Source of the DNA: Allolobophora icterica
Taxonomy: Eukaryota; Annelida; Clitellata; Crassiclitellata; Lumbricidae
Assembly: GCA_963556255.1 (NCBI GenBank)
Contig: OY744604.1
Coordinates: forward strand, 74,394,736 to 74,458,735
Direction of reading: 5' to 3'
DNA length: 64,000 nt
The notes under the pieces were generated by a model. That model was not told the DNA's origin. It saw nothing but the letters and a program-made list of their open reading frames with translations, and searched no databases. Both the position numbers and the translations under genes were made by a program. This document shows positions 19,701-30,386 of this stretch, one piece after another. Numbering within the stretch: position 1 is the stretch's first letter; each line of letters opens with the position of its first letter.

Positions 19701-21137
19701 AGTGAAAACTGAAACCAAAAGTAAGCCGTTGCATATAGATCATAAACAAATTGAGCATTTGACTGTTATACAACAGAAACAATTGTTGAATGTTTTGCAT
19801 CAATATTCTGATCGTTTTTCTGACAAATCTGGTTTCTGTACTGTAGTCGAACACGAGGTTAAACTGCGTCCTGATTTTGTACCGAAAGAATTTTCTGCTT
19901 ATCGTGTACCACTGATTTATCGATCCGAGGTCGAGAGACAAATCGATGATCTGATGGCCATGGGCATTGTGAAGCCGTCAACGAGCCCGATGGCAACGCC
20001 ACTAGTGATCGTCAAGAAAAAGGATGGTTCACTTCGATTGGCTTGTGATTATCGATATGTCAATAGTTTTACAATTGAATGTCAATATCCTATGCCTATT
20101 GTCGATGACGTATTAATGAAAGTTGGTAAAGCTAATTTCATTTCAGTGTTTGACTGTAGAAGTGCATATTGGACGTGTCCTGTAAAAAATTCTGATCAAT
20201 GGAAAACTGCTTTCATAACACACCATGGCTTATTTGAATGGACAAGAGTACCTTTTGGCATGATTAATTCCGGACGAACCTTTGTAAAAGCTATGAACAT
20301 TGTGCTTCAACCAGTTAAGGACTTTACTGAACCATACATTGATGACGTGGCTGTCCATTCTATGTCATGGACTGATCACCTTAGGCATATTGAATTGTTT
20401 CTTATGCAAATAAGACAACATGACATGACGCTTAACTTAAACAAGTGTGCATTTGGTAAACAAGAAATCATATTTATTGGACATGTGATTGGTTCGGGTC
20501 ATAGAAAATGGACCCTGACAAACTGAAGGTAATAACAGACATGACTAGACCATCGACTAAGACACAACTGAGACGTTTAATGGGTTTGTTTAGCTATTAC
20601 AGACAATTCATAAAAGACTTTGCAAAAATAGCGAAGTCATTAACTGACGAAACTGGAAAGAAGAAGCCTGAAAGTGTTTGCTGGACAGAAGATCATCAGA
20701 AAGCATTTGATGAATTGAAGCATTGTTTATGTCATAATGTGTTACTTCAAATTTTTCAGTTAGGTCAACCTGTAAACTTGTATTGTGATAGCAGTGAGGC
20801 AGCCGTTGGCGCTGTGATGACCCAATTAGACCATGATGGAAAGGAAAGGCCTGTTTATTTTATCAGTCAGAAATTGACTGCTAGCCAGCAAAATAGGGCA
20901 ACCATAGAGAAAGAGGCATATGCCGTTGTTTGGGCGTTATCCAAATTAAGGGATACAATTCTGGGCTCCCACATAATGGTATACACAGATCATAATCATC
21001 TGACCTACTTAGGCACGACCATGTCAAAATCAGCCAAGCTAGTACGTTGGGGATTGGCGCTACAAGCTTTTGACTTAGAAATTAAATTCAAGAAGGGAAA
21101 ATTGAACGTGGTAGCGGACTGCCTGTCTAGGCTTTAG
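19701..21137 (+). pseudogene. RT-RNase H of the second element, one frameshift
   Basis: RT motifs: TPLVIVKKKDGSLRLACDYR, FDCRSAYWTCP, VPFGMINSGRTF and YIDDVAVHS (about 20338). A frameshift at about 20500-20510 (GGTCATAGAAAATGG) separates the RT from the connection and RNase H domain, which reads YCDSSEAAVGAVMTQ, EKEAYAVVWAL, YTDHNHLTYL and ends DCLSRL* at 21137. All catalytic Asp/Glu positions are present, so the only visible defect here is the single indel. Confidence 0.88.
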
Positions 21138-21317
21138 ATTAGGAGCAAGAAATGTAATGTAATGTACATATGGATCCACTGACAACATATGTAGTGTATA
21201 ATTTTTGTGTTTTTGTGTTTTTATGTGTTTTTGAATTATTTGTGTTGATAATTGCATTGTATTCAAGTTTGCAAATTTATATGATTTGCAAACTTGAAAA
21301 AGAGGGATAATAGGTAA

Positions 21318-21600
21318 TGTCATATGCATTAATTGTGGGTAGGTGTTTTGTTAGGCTTTAGAGTGGGTAGGCGTGGTTTATATGTAATTATGTATATGCT
21401 TGTATAGTATAATGACAGTATATCTAGTAAAGACTCTGCTAGGATTGGGCAAATTATAATTAGTATAGTGCATACGGTTTTAGCCAATCAAAAGAGCTGT
21501 ATGCGCATGACTGTGAAAGTGTACTGTATATAAAATTCGTGTTTGACATTAAATCAGTCATAACTTGTGTGTGACTCGTGTTTGGTCGATAAAGCTGACA
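21318..21600 (+). repeat. 3' LTR of the second element
   Basis: 283 bp, preceded by a purine-rich stretch (CTTGAAAAAGAGGGATAATA, 21293-21312) that serves as the polypurine tract. It is followed by the duplicated GCTAT. Confidence 0.88.
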
Positions 21601-21804
21601 GCTATGATAGCTGCAAAGGTCAACACGAATTGGTGATATCATACGCTCATAGCATTCGTGTTGCGGATCAAGTTTCGCAAAGAAACCCAGAAAAATAAAA
21701 TGAAGAAAGTAAGTACAAGATCTCCCCTTCCATTTCGCACCAAGGCAACAATTTATCGTAATATCATGCAAAACATGAAAATGCAACAATAACAAACAAG
21801 CAAA

Positions 21805-21925
21805 TCAAACTGACATCGGCGGCGCGCCGACAGTTTGTCGGCGGCGGTGGCGGCGCGCCGACAAACAAAATCGGCGATGGCGGCGCCCACGAAATGTCGG
21901 CGGCGGCGGGCGCCGGGCTCTAGTA
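21805..21925. repeat. GC-rich interspersed element, copy 2
   Basis: Same composition and phrases as 1240-1382, including GGCGCCCACGAAATGTCGGC and repeats of GTCGGCGGCGCGCCGAC type. It ends GGCGCCGGGCTCTAG. It may be an internally rearranged copy; no target duplication was identified. Confidence 0.55.
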
Positions 21926-22739
21926 GCAAGGTTTTAAGCAACAGTAGATTTAATGGTTTTTTCTATGAAACTTCGAAATTCGACCCGAATATGCATTGTT
22001 ACAAAAGTCCTATGAAATTGTCTAATGGGTTACACTGCAACATCTGTATTGATGAATGACTGCGCTTCTGTCATCTAATAAGTATTAACCTGTATAGATT
22101 TGTTACTAGTGCACACGTCAAAACGGTCACTCATAAATGAGTTTAACTGTTTCTATTTTTCATTAGTATTAAGAAAAATAATAAAGCTCATATGTAACTG
22201 ACCGCTTTGACGAAACGCTGCGAAACAGTTCGTGCCTGCTTGCAATCATGCCACATTAGATTGTTATTGTAATTAGTAACTTCTATTGCCCCGGTGTCTA
22301 ATGCACAATACATCAACCGATGGCACACCAAAATCTAGCCGTAATCAGGTCAATATCCAGAAGATCAGTCCGTTAGACAGAGAGACAGCCTATGGTGAAT
22401 AAACGATTTGAAAGAGGTAAGTTTTAAGTTGAGAACGAAATGACAAAGCGATTGAGCAGAGCGCACAGACACAGGGAGAGAGTTCCAAAAGTTGGTCCAG
22501 CAACTGAAAAAGCTCGTTCATCAAGAACAGTGCTTGATTTAGGAATGACAGACAAAAATAATCAGATGACCTTGTTCGATAATGAAAAGTCTCTGGAGTA
22601 AGAACTGATTTTAATTATTGTAGCTGGCCAAAATTTAAAGTTTTATAAACGATGAGCCCAGATATGGTCAATAGAAATGTCTCGCTGCCAAACAAACTAA
22701 AGAATTTTTTTTAAAATAAACAACATTGATGGTCATGTT
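21926..22739. other. No gene recognised
   Basis: Short frames only. The segment 22380-22700 may be part of the 5'-truncated LINE whose 3' tail follows, but no protein signature supports this. Confidence 0.35.
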
Positions 22740-22937
22740 TCATATTTAAAATCTGTGTGAAATATAAATATTGTGTAATTGCTAATCATTGTATAAATTA
22801 CACACTTGTATTAGGGCTACCTTGTTAGCGGGACCTTAGGTTCCTTATGGTATTACCCTTTGTCACTGAAACTGTGCATGTTTTTTTATGCAATATGTAA
22901 ACATTGTTTACTTGGAAATGAGGCAGTGAACAATAAA

Positions 22938-22983
<46 letters not shown>

Positions 22984-22985
22984 AG
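22740..22985 (+). mobile_element. LINE/SINE 3' tail with ATTG repeat
   Basis: The tail begins around GTATTAGGGCTACCTTGTTA and ends AACAATAAAATTGATTGATTG..., a polyadenylation signal followed by about 12 copies of ATTG (22935-22985). A near-identical tail occurs at 31750-31905. Such simple-repeat tails are typical of CR1/L2-type non-LTR elements and the SINEs that borrow their 3' ends. Confidence 0.7.
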
Positions 22986-23279
22986 ATTTGAAACTAATTC
23001 TTTGCTGAACAGGGCGCCAATGCAAGGATTTAGCACAGAGGTAATATGTTCATATTTTGGTGTATTAGTTATGGCTCAACCCAAAGAGTTCTGCACTCTC
23101 TGCAGCTTCAGGCGTTTGCCTTATTGATACCAGTAAGAAGCGAGTTACAGTATCATAAGCGACTGGAAACCAATGCATTTGACAGAGATAACCTTGCAGA
23201 CATGGGCACATAACGCCTAATTTTGCGTATCTCACGAATGAAAATATATGATGACTTCAAATATTATTAACATGGCCGG

Positions 23280-23860
23280 TTACAGACATGGTAGAATGAA
23301 AACAACGCCTAAATAACGAGCAGCATCAGCCAGCTCAACAATTGAGTCACCAAGTTTCAATGACTTAAGCTGATCCAATTTTTTAAGTTGCTGCGGAGTG
23401 CCTAGTAGCAGAAATTTAGTCTTTGATGTGTTAAGGAGGAGTTTATTGGCCGCCATCCAAGTCTGTACCTCGTCAAAGACAGCAGACAACAGCTGCACAG
23501 GTGAGACATATGACAGATTGTCAAATGAATGTAGATTTGAGTATCAACAGCATAAAAATGATATCCCAGTAAATGATTACCCAGCAATGTTCCTAGTGGT
23601 GTGGTGTATAATGTAAACAAAAGAGGACCAAGTACAGAACTCTGTGGAACACCACATGCCAACAAACTACAAGATGAATAATTACCATTTAAATACACTG
23701 ACTGAGTGCGTGGACTAAAATAGATACTAAACCAATTTAGTGCTAGACCAGAGATCCCAAACCAGTGCTTGAGGCGATAAAGAAGAGAATGTTCCACAGT
23801 ATCAAAAGCAGCGGACAAGTCAAGAAGAACAAGTGCTGTAACCTTGCCCTTGTCCATTTA
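23280..23860 (-). pseudogene. CR1/L2-type LINE reverse transcriptase, fragment
   Basis: Minus strand: ALVLLDLSAAFDTVEHSLL, YLNGNYSSCSLLACGVPQSS, VLGPLLFTLY, then FYAVDTQIYIH at the catalytic site, where the usual ADD has become AVD. After a frame change it reads AVFDEVQTWMAANKLLLN and SKTKFLLLG. The GVPQG glycine is also replaced by Ser. Loss of a catalytic Asp and the frame break make it non-functional. Confidence 0.85.
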
Positions 23861-24015
23861 GCATATGATGTCATTATGGACAGCAACAAGTGCGGATTCT
23901 GTTGAGTGAATGAAGTGATTTAGAATCAAAACGAGTAATCAGAACATCCAGAGTGTGACCGTTATTAGGCGTAGGAAAGGTAATGAGCTGTTGTATGTCA
24001 AAACCCTCCAACATA

Positions 24016-24545
24016 TCAAGAAAATGCCAAAGAGCAGTGATTAGCTATATCTACATGAATATTAATGTCACCCATAATAACTATTTCAGAAGGAGAGAAA
24101 ATCAAATACTCAAGTAGTGACTCAAATTCACTCATAACGTCAGTCAAAGAGAAGGATGGTGGGCGATACATATTTACAAGCAAAACTTGCTTGCTACCAG
24201 AATTGAGAGTAGCAGCCAAGACTTCAAATGACTTGGGTGCTAGAATAGGCAAAGTGAACTTATGCAGCGGAAGATATGATTTGAAAAGAAAAGCGAGCCC
24301 CCTCCCCCACCTTTGCCACCGGACCGAGGTTCATTCAGGATTGAAAATGTTGGAGGAGTCAGATCAGAAATGAATGCTGATGTATCGTTGGGCTGCAGCC
24401 AGGTCTCATTCAGAGCAAGTATATGTAAAGAATGCTGACAAAGAAAATTTTGTAAAACTGCAGCCTTATTTCGAAGAGAACAAAATTTAATATTCAACAG
24501 ACCAATACCCAGACTCTGCATTCTAATTGGGCCAGGGTTCATTTA
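24016..24545 (-). pseudogene. LINE AP-endonuclease domain, fragment
   Basis: Minus strand starts MNPGPIRMQSLGIGLLNIKF, followed by SLRNKAAVLQNFLCQHSL, LALNETWLQPNDTSAF and, in a second frame, VLLVNMYRPPSFS and EIVIMGDINIHVD. NETWL and GDIN are conserved endonuclease sites. The part between the endonuclease and RT fingers (about 24010-23860) is deleted. NPGP at the start may be the tail of a 2A-like sequence (see findings). Confidence 0.78.
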
Positions 24546-24687
24546 AATATAACCAGCCACGAGAAGTAGTAGGAGAAGATACACAGATAACCTACGACAT
24601 AATTATAGTTGAATATGCTCTGCGCAAACTTGCATCAAGAAGAGGATGAGAATTATAGTTTCTTGAACTATATAATAGAACATATGG

Positions 24688-24876
24688 TCAAACCGAAAGA
24701 CCAGCACCCGGAACCAGATAAAATGAATGAGCCTGAGCCAAGTTCACAAATAAATCAGACCGCGGTGATGCGTGGGTAAAATCAGTTATAGAGTTATCTA
24801 AACCAGATTTGGCAAAGAGCATAAACATGAACAATATACCAAGTAAAACCAAACAACATGAGGATAAGGCAGCCAT
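24688..24876 (-). other. Short hydrophobic-start reading frame upstream of the LINE endonuclease
   Basis: The 62-codon minus-strand frame begins MAALSSCCLVLLGILFMFML, a strong hydrophobic stretch like a signal peptide or membrane segment. It is just upstream, in LINE orientation, of the endonuclease fragment. It may be the old N-terminal leader of the LINE protein. A host exon is possible, but no splice support was found. Confidence 0.3.
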
Positions 24877-24893
24877 AGTAATATTAAAAAGTC

Positions 24894-25422
24894 AGAGGTT
24901 CTTGTCTTCTCTCTTCAACTGAAATCCCAGGAACCATCAAATGTTCTTGGCTTGTCTTTTCAACAGAAACTTCTTAAAGCAATCACAATCATTGACTTCA
25001 CTCTTAAGCTCTTTGGAAACCTTTTGACGTTCTTGACTTTCTCCATAGTCAAAATCACCGGAACCCGCTGAAGTCACTGGAATCTTTGAGGTTAAAATTT
25101 CGAAGCTCTCCGAAGTTCTGGGCTTCTCATTCAAATAACAATGTATAATGTAAGACCAAGCAACATAATGAGGCAGCCATAATTGAAATTTAAAAAGTTT
25201 CGAAAACTCAGAGGTTATTGTCTCCCCTCTCCAACTGAAATCACAGGAACCAGCAAATGTTCTTCGCTTGTCTTTTCCACAATGCCTAAAGTGTCCAAGA
25301 TCGTTGACTTCTCTCTTTAGCTCTTCGGAAATGTTCTGAAGTTCTTGACGTTTTACAGTCAAAGTCATTGGACCCCACTGAAATTTCTGGAAGCTATAGA
25401 ATCTCTTGGATTTAAATTCCAA
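24894..25422 (-). repeat. ~316-bp tandem duplication with open minus-strand frame
   Basis: AGAGGTTCTTGTCTTCTCTC at 24894 recurs as AGAGGTTATTGTCTCCCCTC at 25210, and GAAATCCCAGGAACCATCAA at 24921 recurs near 25237: a period of 316 bp. A 161-codon minus-strand frame (25422-24937) crosses both units, with paired segments QELQNISEELKREVND and QERQKVSKELKSEVND. The protein resembles no family I know. It may be a LINE 5' region or a young unknown repeat. Confidence 0.6.
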
Positions 25423-25475
25423 AGTCCTCCAAAAATTCGCGACTTCTCACTTCGGTAGAAAGATCCTGGAGCTCC

Positions 25476-26075
25476 GAGGCTCTTCACTTCTAGGTTCGGC
25501 TTTGAACCAACTCAACGTCTTAATGTCGTGCGCAAATTCGAAAATTCGTTTTTTGAGGCGAGATACGGTAAACAACTTAGCGATAGTTCACGTACAGAAA
25601 ATCAAGACCGTCGTTCAAATGAAGAACCATAGTTTAAATGAAGAATGCGAAAAATTTGTGATGAAACGTTAAAAGACATCCAACGTTTCTTTAATAATTT
25701 AAACTTACGCCGTGCGGGAATTTCAAAACTCGTCTGCTTGCGGCGAGATGCAGTAAACGAATATTATTTGCGATAGTCCAAGAACAGAAAATCCAAAAGT
25801 TAGCCAAAAGCTGGATGAACTTCGAATGAAGTACAGCAAATAAAGAATGCGAACATTTTTATGAAACATTAAATGACATCCATCGGTTCTTTAATAATTT
25901 AAACTCATCGACTTGAGGTCAGAAGCGGTGAGCGTTGAGCGTATGGGCGATAATAGAAGATCCAAAGTTCGCCAAACAGCTTGATAAATTCCAAACAGAA
26001 ATTTAAACCAAACGAAGGACATTTCTCTTAAGCGTATTCTTATTTTGACTATAGGTGGCTCATTCGTTCCTCGCC
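25476..26075. repeat. ~200-bp tandem repeats
   Basis: GACATCC(A)...TTCTTTAATAATTTAAACT occurs at 25675 and 25875, with related CGAGATACGGTAAAC / CGAGATGCAGTAAAC phrases 120 bp earlier in successive units. About three diverged units are visible. They lie upstream of the LINE fragments in LINE orientation. Confidence 0.6.
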
Positions 26076-26079
26076 TCCT

Positions 26080-27330
26080 CATTTTGTAGCTCTTCTGTCT
26101 CCTTCACTGATTGGGCTCCATTAACAACTGGACCTCAGCCTTGTATTTCTAGACAACCCCTTGACGCGAACCAGTTCTCGTGAAAATTTGTCTGGAATCA
26201 ACTTTCGCCATTAATGGCTCAAACAGAACATGAATCTGATGACAGCCATATATCCATGGCTCACACGTAAAAGCCACACCATTAGCAATGAAACTGCTGC
26301 AGGCATCAGAGATGAATAGTGTTGCAGCCTGTGCAAACACATGCTTTTGATTTGTCGTGACGACCTCAAAGCAACGGCGAGCGACACCTTATGAGGACCT
26401 ATGCCAGATAATGCACTCTAAACCCCAGATAACGGGAGACCGTCGAACTCTGTTAATTCGTCACAGCTCCATCAGACCACGACCAGCGACCGCCATTAAT
26501 GATCAACGCCGGGCGAATCAAATCGCCATGCACTCGGTGACCCAGGTTAAAGCTCTTCCGGCGAACTCCACTAATGAGGCAGACCACATCTGGCGAAGCT
26601 CCGATGAGGAACATTACGAGAATGGACGACGAAGCTGATGATACGCTTGACCTTCATCACTGGCGAGGCCGGGCGGGGGACGAAACGATTGCGAATACAT
26701 TAACTAAGGCCAGATGCACGTAGGACAATTATAAATCCCAGGTCGGTCGGACGAGATGTCTACGGTTGATCTCTGACGACGAGATCTGAGCATCAAGTAG
26801 ACGCCTAGAAACCATAACTTTTTCTCTTTTTAATGAATTGAGAACCTGACCTAGTTTATTTGCGTAGCTTTAATAATTACAAGGAAAAGCTGTATAGGCC
26901 TAACCTCTCCGTGGTTCGAGTGTAACGTACGTTACAGGCTTACCTCGACACAAGTGAGCAGAGTGACATGTGACAATTTGTGAATCAAATAAATAAGTAT
27001 GCTCTCTGGTTGTCTTTATTCAATCCAGGATTTTCATGGTAACGATTTAAGAGGGCATTCAGTTGTGTAGGTCTAAGGCTAAACTGCTCAGATTTCAATC
27101 TGTTTTCCCAAAAATGAGGGAAGGCTCAAATGGAGACATGGAATGACCTTCGGATGTCGCAACAGGGTGACATCCAGAACATTCTAGAACCGTACAGTAC
27201 TGACTCAATAGAATAAAGACATGAGTGGGTTCCAGTAGACATCCATGAAATCTGGGATAAGTGAGATTAATGTGTTAGCCGTCAAATTCTGAACCACAGT
27301 CAAACATCTATAACACCAGAAAAGCGCATT
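26080..27330. other. No gene recognised
   Basis: Several short open frames (for example 26357-26638 plus) but no motif, splice-bounded exon or repeat terminus that I recognise. Confidence 0.35.
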
Positions 27331-27379
27331 GAATCGGTCCGTACGAGAACATAAGCACTTCATACGTGGCAAGACAGCC

Positions 27380-28673
27380 AAGTCAGAGCATATACGGATC
27401 GGAGTTCATAGAACAGCTAATTACCGACCGATCTCGAATTTACCCTCCCTGTCCAAGGTGGTTGAAGTCTCTTCCCAAATTATGTTCCACCTTGAATCTA
27501 ATTTAGTTTTACCTGCCCACATTTCGGGATTTCGTAAATTTCATTCTACGAAAGCACTTATTACTAGCTTACTCACTGATATGTTTGGGTCTCTGATCAA
27601 AAGCAGGTAAATGCTAGCGTCGCTTTTTTACACAGTATATCATACTTTTTTCCTACAGACCTCTTGGGCATTTCGGAACTCCCACTCGGATGTAACCGCT
27701 TCTTCCTCTTCGACCGCTCACAGGCTGGTGGTATCTTCAGGCTTACGCGCTCTGCTGTTCCCTAATACTCTTTGGTCTCCCGCAGGGGTCTGTCTTCGCT
27801 CCACTTCTTTATTATTCTTTATACGGTGGACTTAAATCGCATTCTATTCGAAATAGGGGCTACATGTCATCAATATGCTGATGACACCCATGTATATTCA
27901 TGGCTTAGCTGCTGCAGTGGCTACCCTAGTTCATCAGATTACGCATGCGTCGAAGGCCATGGCTGCTTGGTCGTCCTAATACCGTCTTCGGTTGAGTTCT
28001 GATAAAACCTTCTTTGGTTTGATGGTAAATTCAAATCTCCAAGATTGACCTTAATGCCCTTCGCCAGTCTTTTCCTAACATCATATTCTCTACCTCGCTG
28101 CTAAACTTGGGCATTATTTATCCCAAAGACCTAACGCTTATCAACCATGTACATGTACACAATGTATGTCGTGCCTGTTACTAACATTTCCTTCTGGAGA
28201 AGATCACTTACTACATAGGCTGATTCTGTTCCACGCTTTCATTTCCTTTAGAATAGATTTTGGAAATTATATCTATTCAGTTCTGGGTTCCGTTTACCTT
28301 GCAAAATTGCAGTCCATTATCAAGGGTTCTTCTCGCATGTTTGGTGGCGACCCGAAATTTGGCCATATATCCACCTACATTCGAGATACCTTGCACTGGT
28401 TGCCCATTATTCAGAGCATCGAATTTAAGATTTTAGCTTTCATGCGGAACTACTTGGCGGGAATTGTCCCATCTTATCTTGGCTCGCTGTGTATCACTGC
28501 CTCTTCTGTTCCTGGCTGCAGGTCTCTACTTTCGGCAGATCAGGGCGTTCTTCTTCTGCCCTCAGACTCGTTACTCGACAACTCAGCACAGAAGCTTTGC
28601 CTTCGTCAGTCTTGTGGCCTGGAACAACCTTCCTCATAAAATTAGAGCTGAGCTAGTCAGCTTATCTTCTTAA
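27380..28673 (+). pseudogene. CR1/L2-type LINE RT, degraded
   Basis: Plus strand: NYRPISNLPSLSKVVE and GFRKFHSTKALITSLLTDMF (RT fingers), CHQYADDTHVYSW (catalytic YADD, about 27870-27900), then after further frame breaks FGHISTYIRDTLHWLPI, EFKILAFMRNYLAG and VAWNNLPHKIRAELV, the C-terminal region of this LINE type. At least three frame changes. The YADD is intact, unlike in the fragment at 23.3 kb, so the two are independent copies. Confidence 0.83.
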
Positions 28674-28679
28674 CTGGAC

Positions 28680-29500
28680 AAAAAGATGATAGACGTTTTC
28701 TCGATTGGGTCTCGCTTCGAACTAACTTCACCATAAGATTTGTAATTCTGATGTATAATTCAGTATTTCAAACACCTTAGATATTTTACCAAACAAAGTC
28801 TTCTCCATGCATTACCAATACACAGGTTCCTGCTATATACAGCTTTATCTAAACCTTTCCATGCTATTATTTCAAGTTTTTGTATAAGTCCATCAGCTAA
28901 AACATCCAAATCAGCGCACACATATTTCGTTGAAACGAAGAAAGTTGTAATTTTAGTATAGAAATGGTCATAGCATGCATTGCTGCAATTCGAATGCTCA
29001 CATTTTACAGTGCAAATCTTCATGCTAGCCCCCTAAAAGACATACGTTTCTCTCCTCTGTATTCTCAAAACTTGTAATTTTGCTATATAAACTCTCTCTT
29101 CCCAGCAGTCCTTAAACGTCAAGAGATACCTCTTTGCAATGTCTTGCGCATCTTTGTAACATATCCGTTGTCATTTTAGCTTGTAAGCTTACACATCGTG
29201 CATCATCACACGCTAAAATTGGACATTTTACTGTAGAAATCCCTCATGCAACTTGGAAGTCCTAAGTTTTATATGTAAACTCTCAATCCAACTGAATATG
29301 CAAACTTGAAATATGCTAGCATGCTAATTGGTAATAATATTCTAGTTGGAATGATTGTTTCAACATGAGTTGTGTGTGTGGCCAAGCATGGGTCTAGTTC
29401 CATTGTCTTTTGGATACACACCTATTAGAGCCCTTCTGTGGAATGCAAGATGTGTCTAAAGTACAGAGTCCATTTCTGATAACAGATTTTGAATGTGTAG
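28680..29500. other. No gene recognised
   Basis: AT-rich non-coding sequence. No exon or repeat boundary was identified. Confidence 0.35.
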
Positions 29501-29517
29501 GGCAGAGTTCAAAAACG

Positions 29518-29770
29518 TGTTTGTGTGTGTGTTTACAATGATGTTTGTATATGTGTGTGTGCGTATTTGCCTTGATGTTTGTGTGTGTGTGTATGTATTT
29601 GCAATGATGTGTGTGTGTATGTTTGGTTTGATGTGTGTGTGTGTATTTGATTTGATGTGTGTGTGTATGTGTGTGTGTTTGGTTTGATGTGTGTGTATTT
29701 GGTGTGATGTTTGTGTGTGTGTGTGTATTTGCATAGATGTTTGTGTGTGTGTGTATTTGGTTTGATGTTT

Positions 29771-29804
<34 letters not shown>

Positions 29805-29815
29805 ATTTGCAATGA
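29518..29815. repeat. TG-rich minisatellite
   Basis: Runs of (TG)n broken at irregular 25-45-bp steps by ATTTG(G/C)TTTGATGT-like spacers. The long plus- and minus-strand frames across it are low-complexity artefacts. TATTG repeats follow at about 29910-29935, with paired copies of GGTCTGAAATGCGTGGG nearby (29946 and 29979). Confidence 0.8.
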
Positions 29816-30024
29816 TGTGTGATGTTCATAATCATAATTCATAATTAATAATTCAAATGTATAGCTGTGTCGTCAGCTGTAGTCTGAAATGCGTGGCTGT
29901 GTTGTCAGCTGTATTGTATTGTATTGTATTGTATTTAAACATTTATGGTCTGAAATGCGTGGGAGCGTTGTCAGCTGTGGTCTGAAATGCGTGGGTGCGT
30001 TGTCAGCTGTGCTTTACTAACTAC

Positions 30025-30040
30025 TATATATATATATACA

Positions 30041-30094
<54 letters not shown>
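30025..30094. repeat. (TA)n microsatellite
   Basis: About 70 bp of nearly pure TA dinucleotides with a TACATATATG interruption near the start. Confidence 0.9.
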
Positions 30095-30097
<3 letters not shown>

Positions 30098-30386
30098 GAA
30101 CTAGCATGATGTACTAATAATACTATATATAATTACACACAGCGAGTTCATCAAGTCCGTACTCCTAGCTCTTTTGGACCACTCCATGGAGACCCCCTCT
30201 GATTTGATTTGGCCTCCTGGAAACTGGACTTGGATCTCTTTTTGAACCACTCCCTGGAACCCCTCTGATTTTATTTGGCGTCCTGGAAACCGGACTTGGA
30301 TCTCTTTTGGACTACTTTCTGGAAACCCACCTCTATTTTGAAATAGCGCTCGTGAATAGGCTGGTGTCCTGCGCTTGGCCGTCGAG

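Larger units (their letters stand above)
15442..21600 (+). mobile_element. Second Gmr1-like LTR retrotransposon, degenerate
   Basis: LTRs at 15442-15726 (285 bp) and 21318-21600 (283 bp) start TGTCATATGC and end AAGCTGACA. The 5-bp GCTAT is duplicated at 15437-15441 and 21601-21605. Coding order is Gag, protease, integrase, RT, RNase H. It shares Gag, integrase and RT signatures with the element at 5375-11469 but has shorter, unrelated-looking LTRs, so it is a different family of the same clade. The coding region carries about five frameshifts and two in-frame stops, yet keeps the full integrase-to-RT segment that the first element lacks. Confidence 0.9.

Noticed and set aside
23398..23616. 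Plus-strand frame with Cys/Ser-rich sequence
   Set aside because: It is the antisense of the LINE reverse transcriptase fragment.
29456..29842. Long Thr/His-rich frames
   Set aside because: They are translations of a TG-rich minisatellite. The same holds for frames over (TGTC)n at 36.7 kb, (AT)n at 42.0 kb, (TATG)n at 46.2 kb and (CAGA)n at 62.3 kb.
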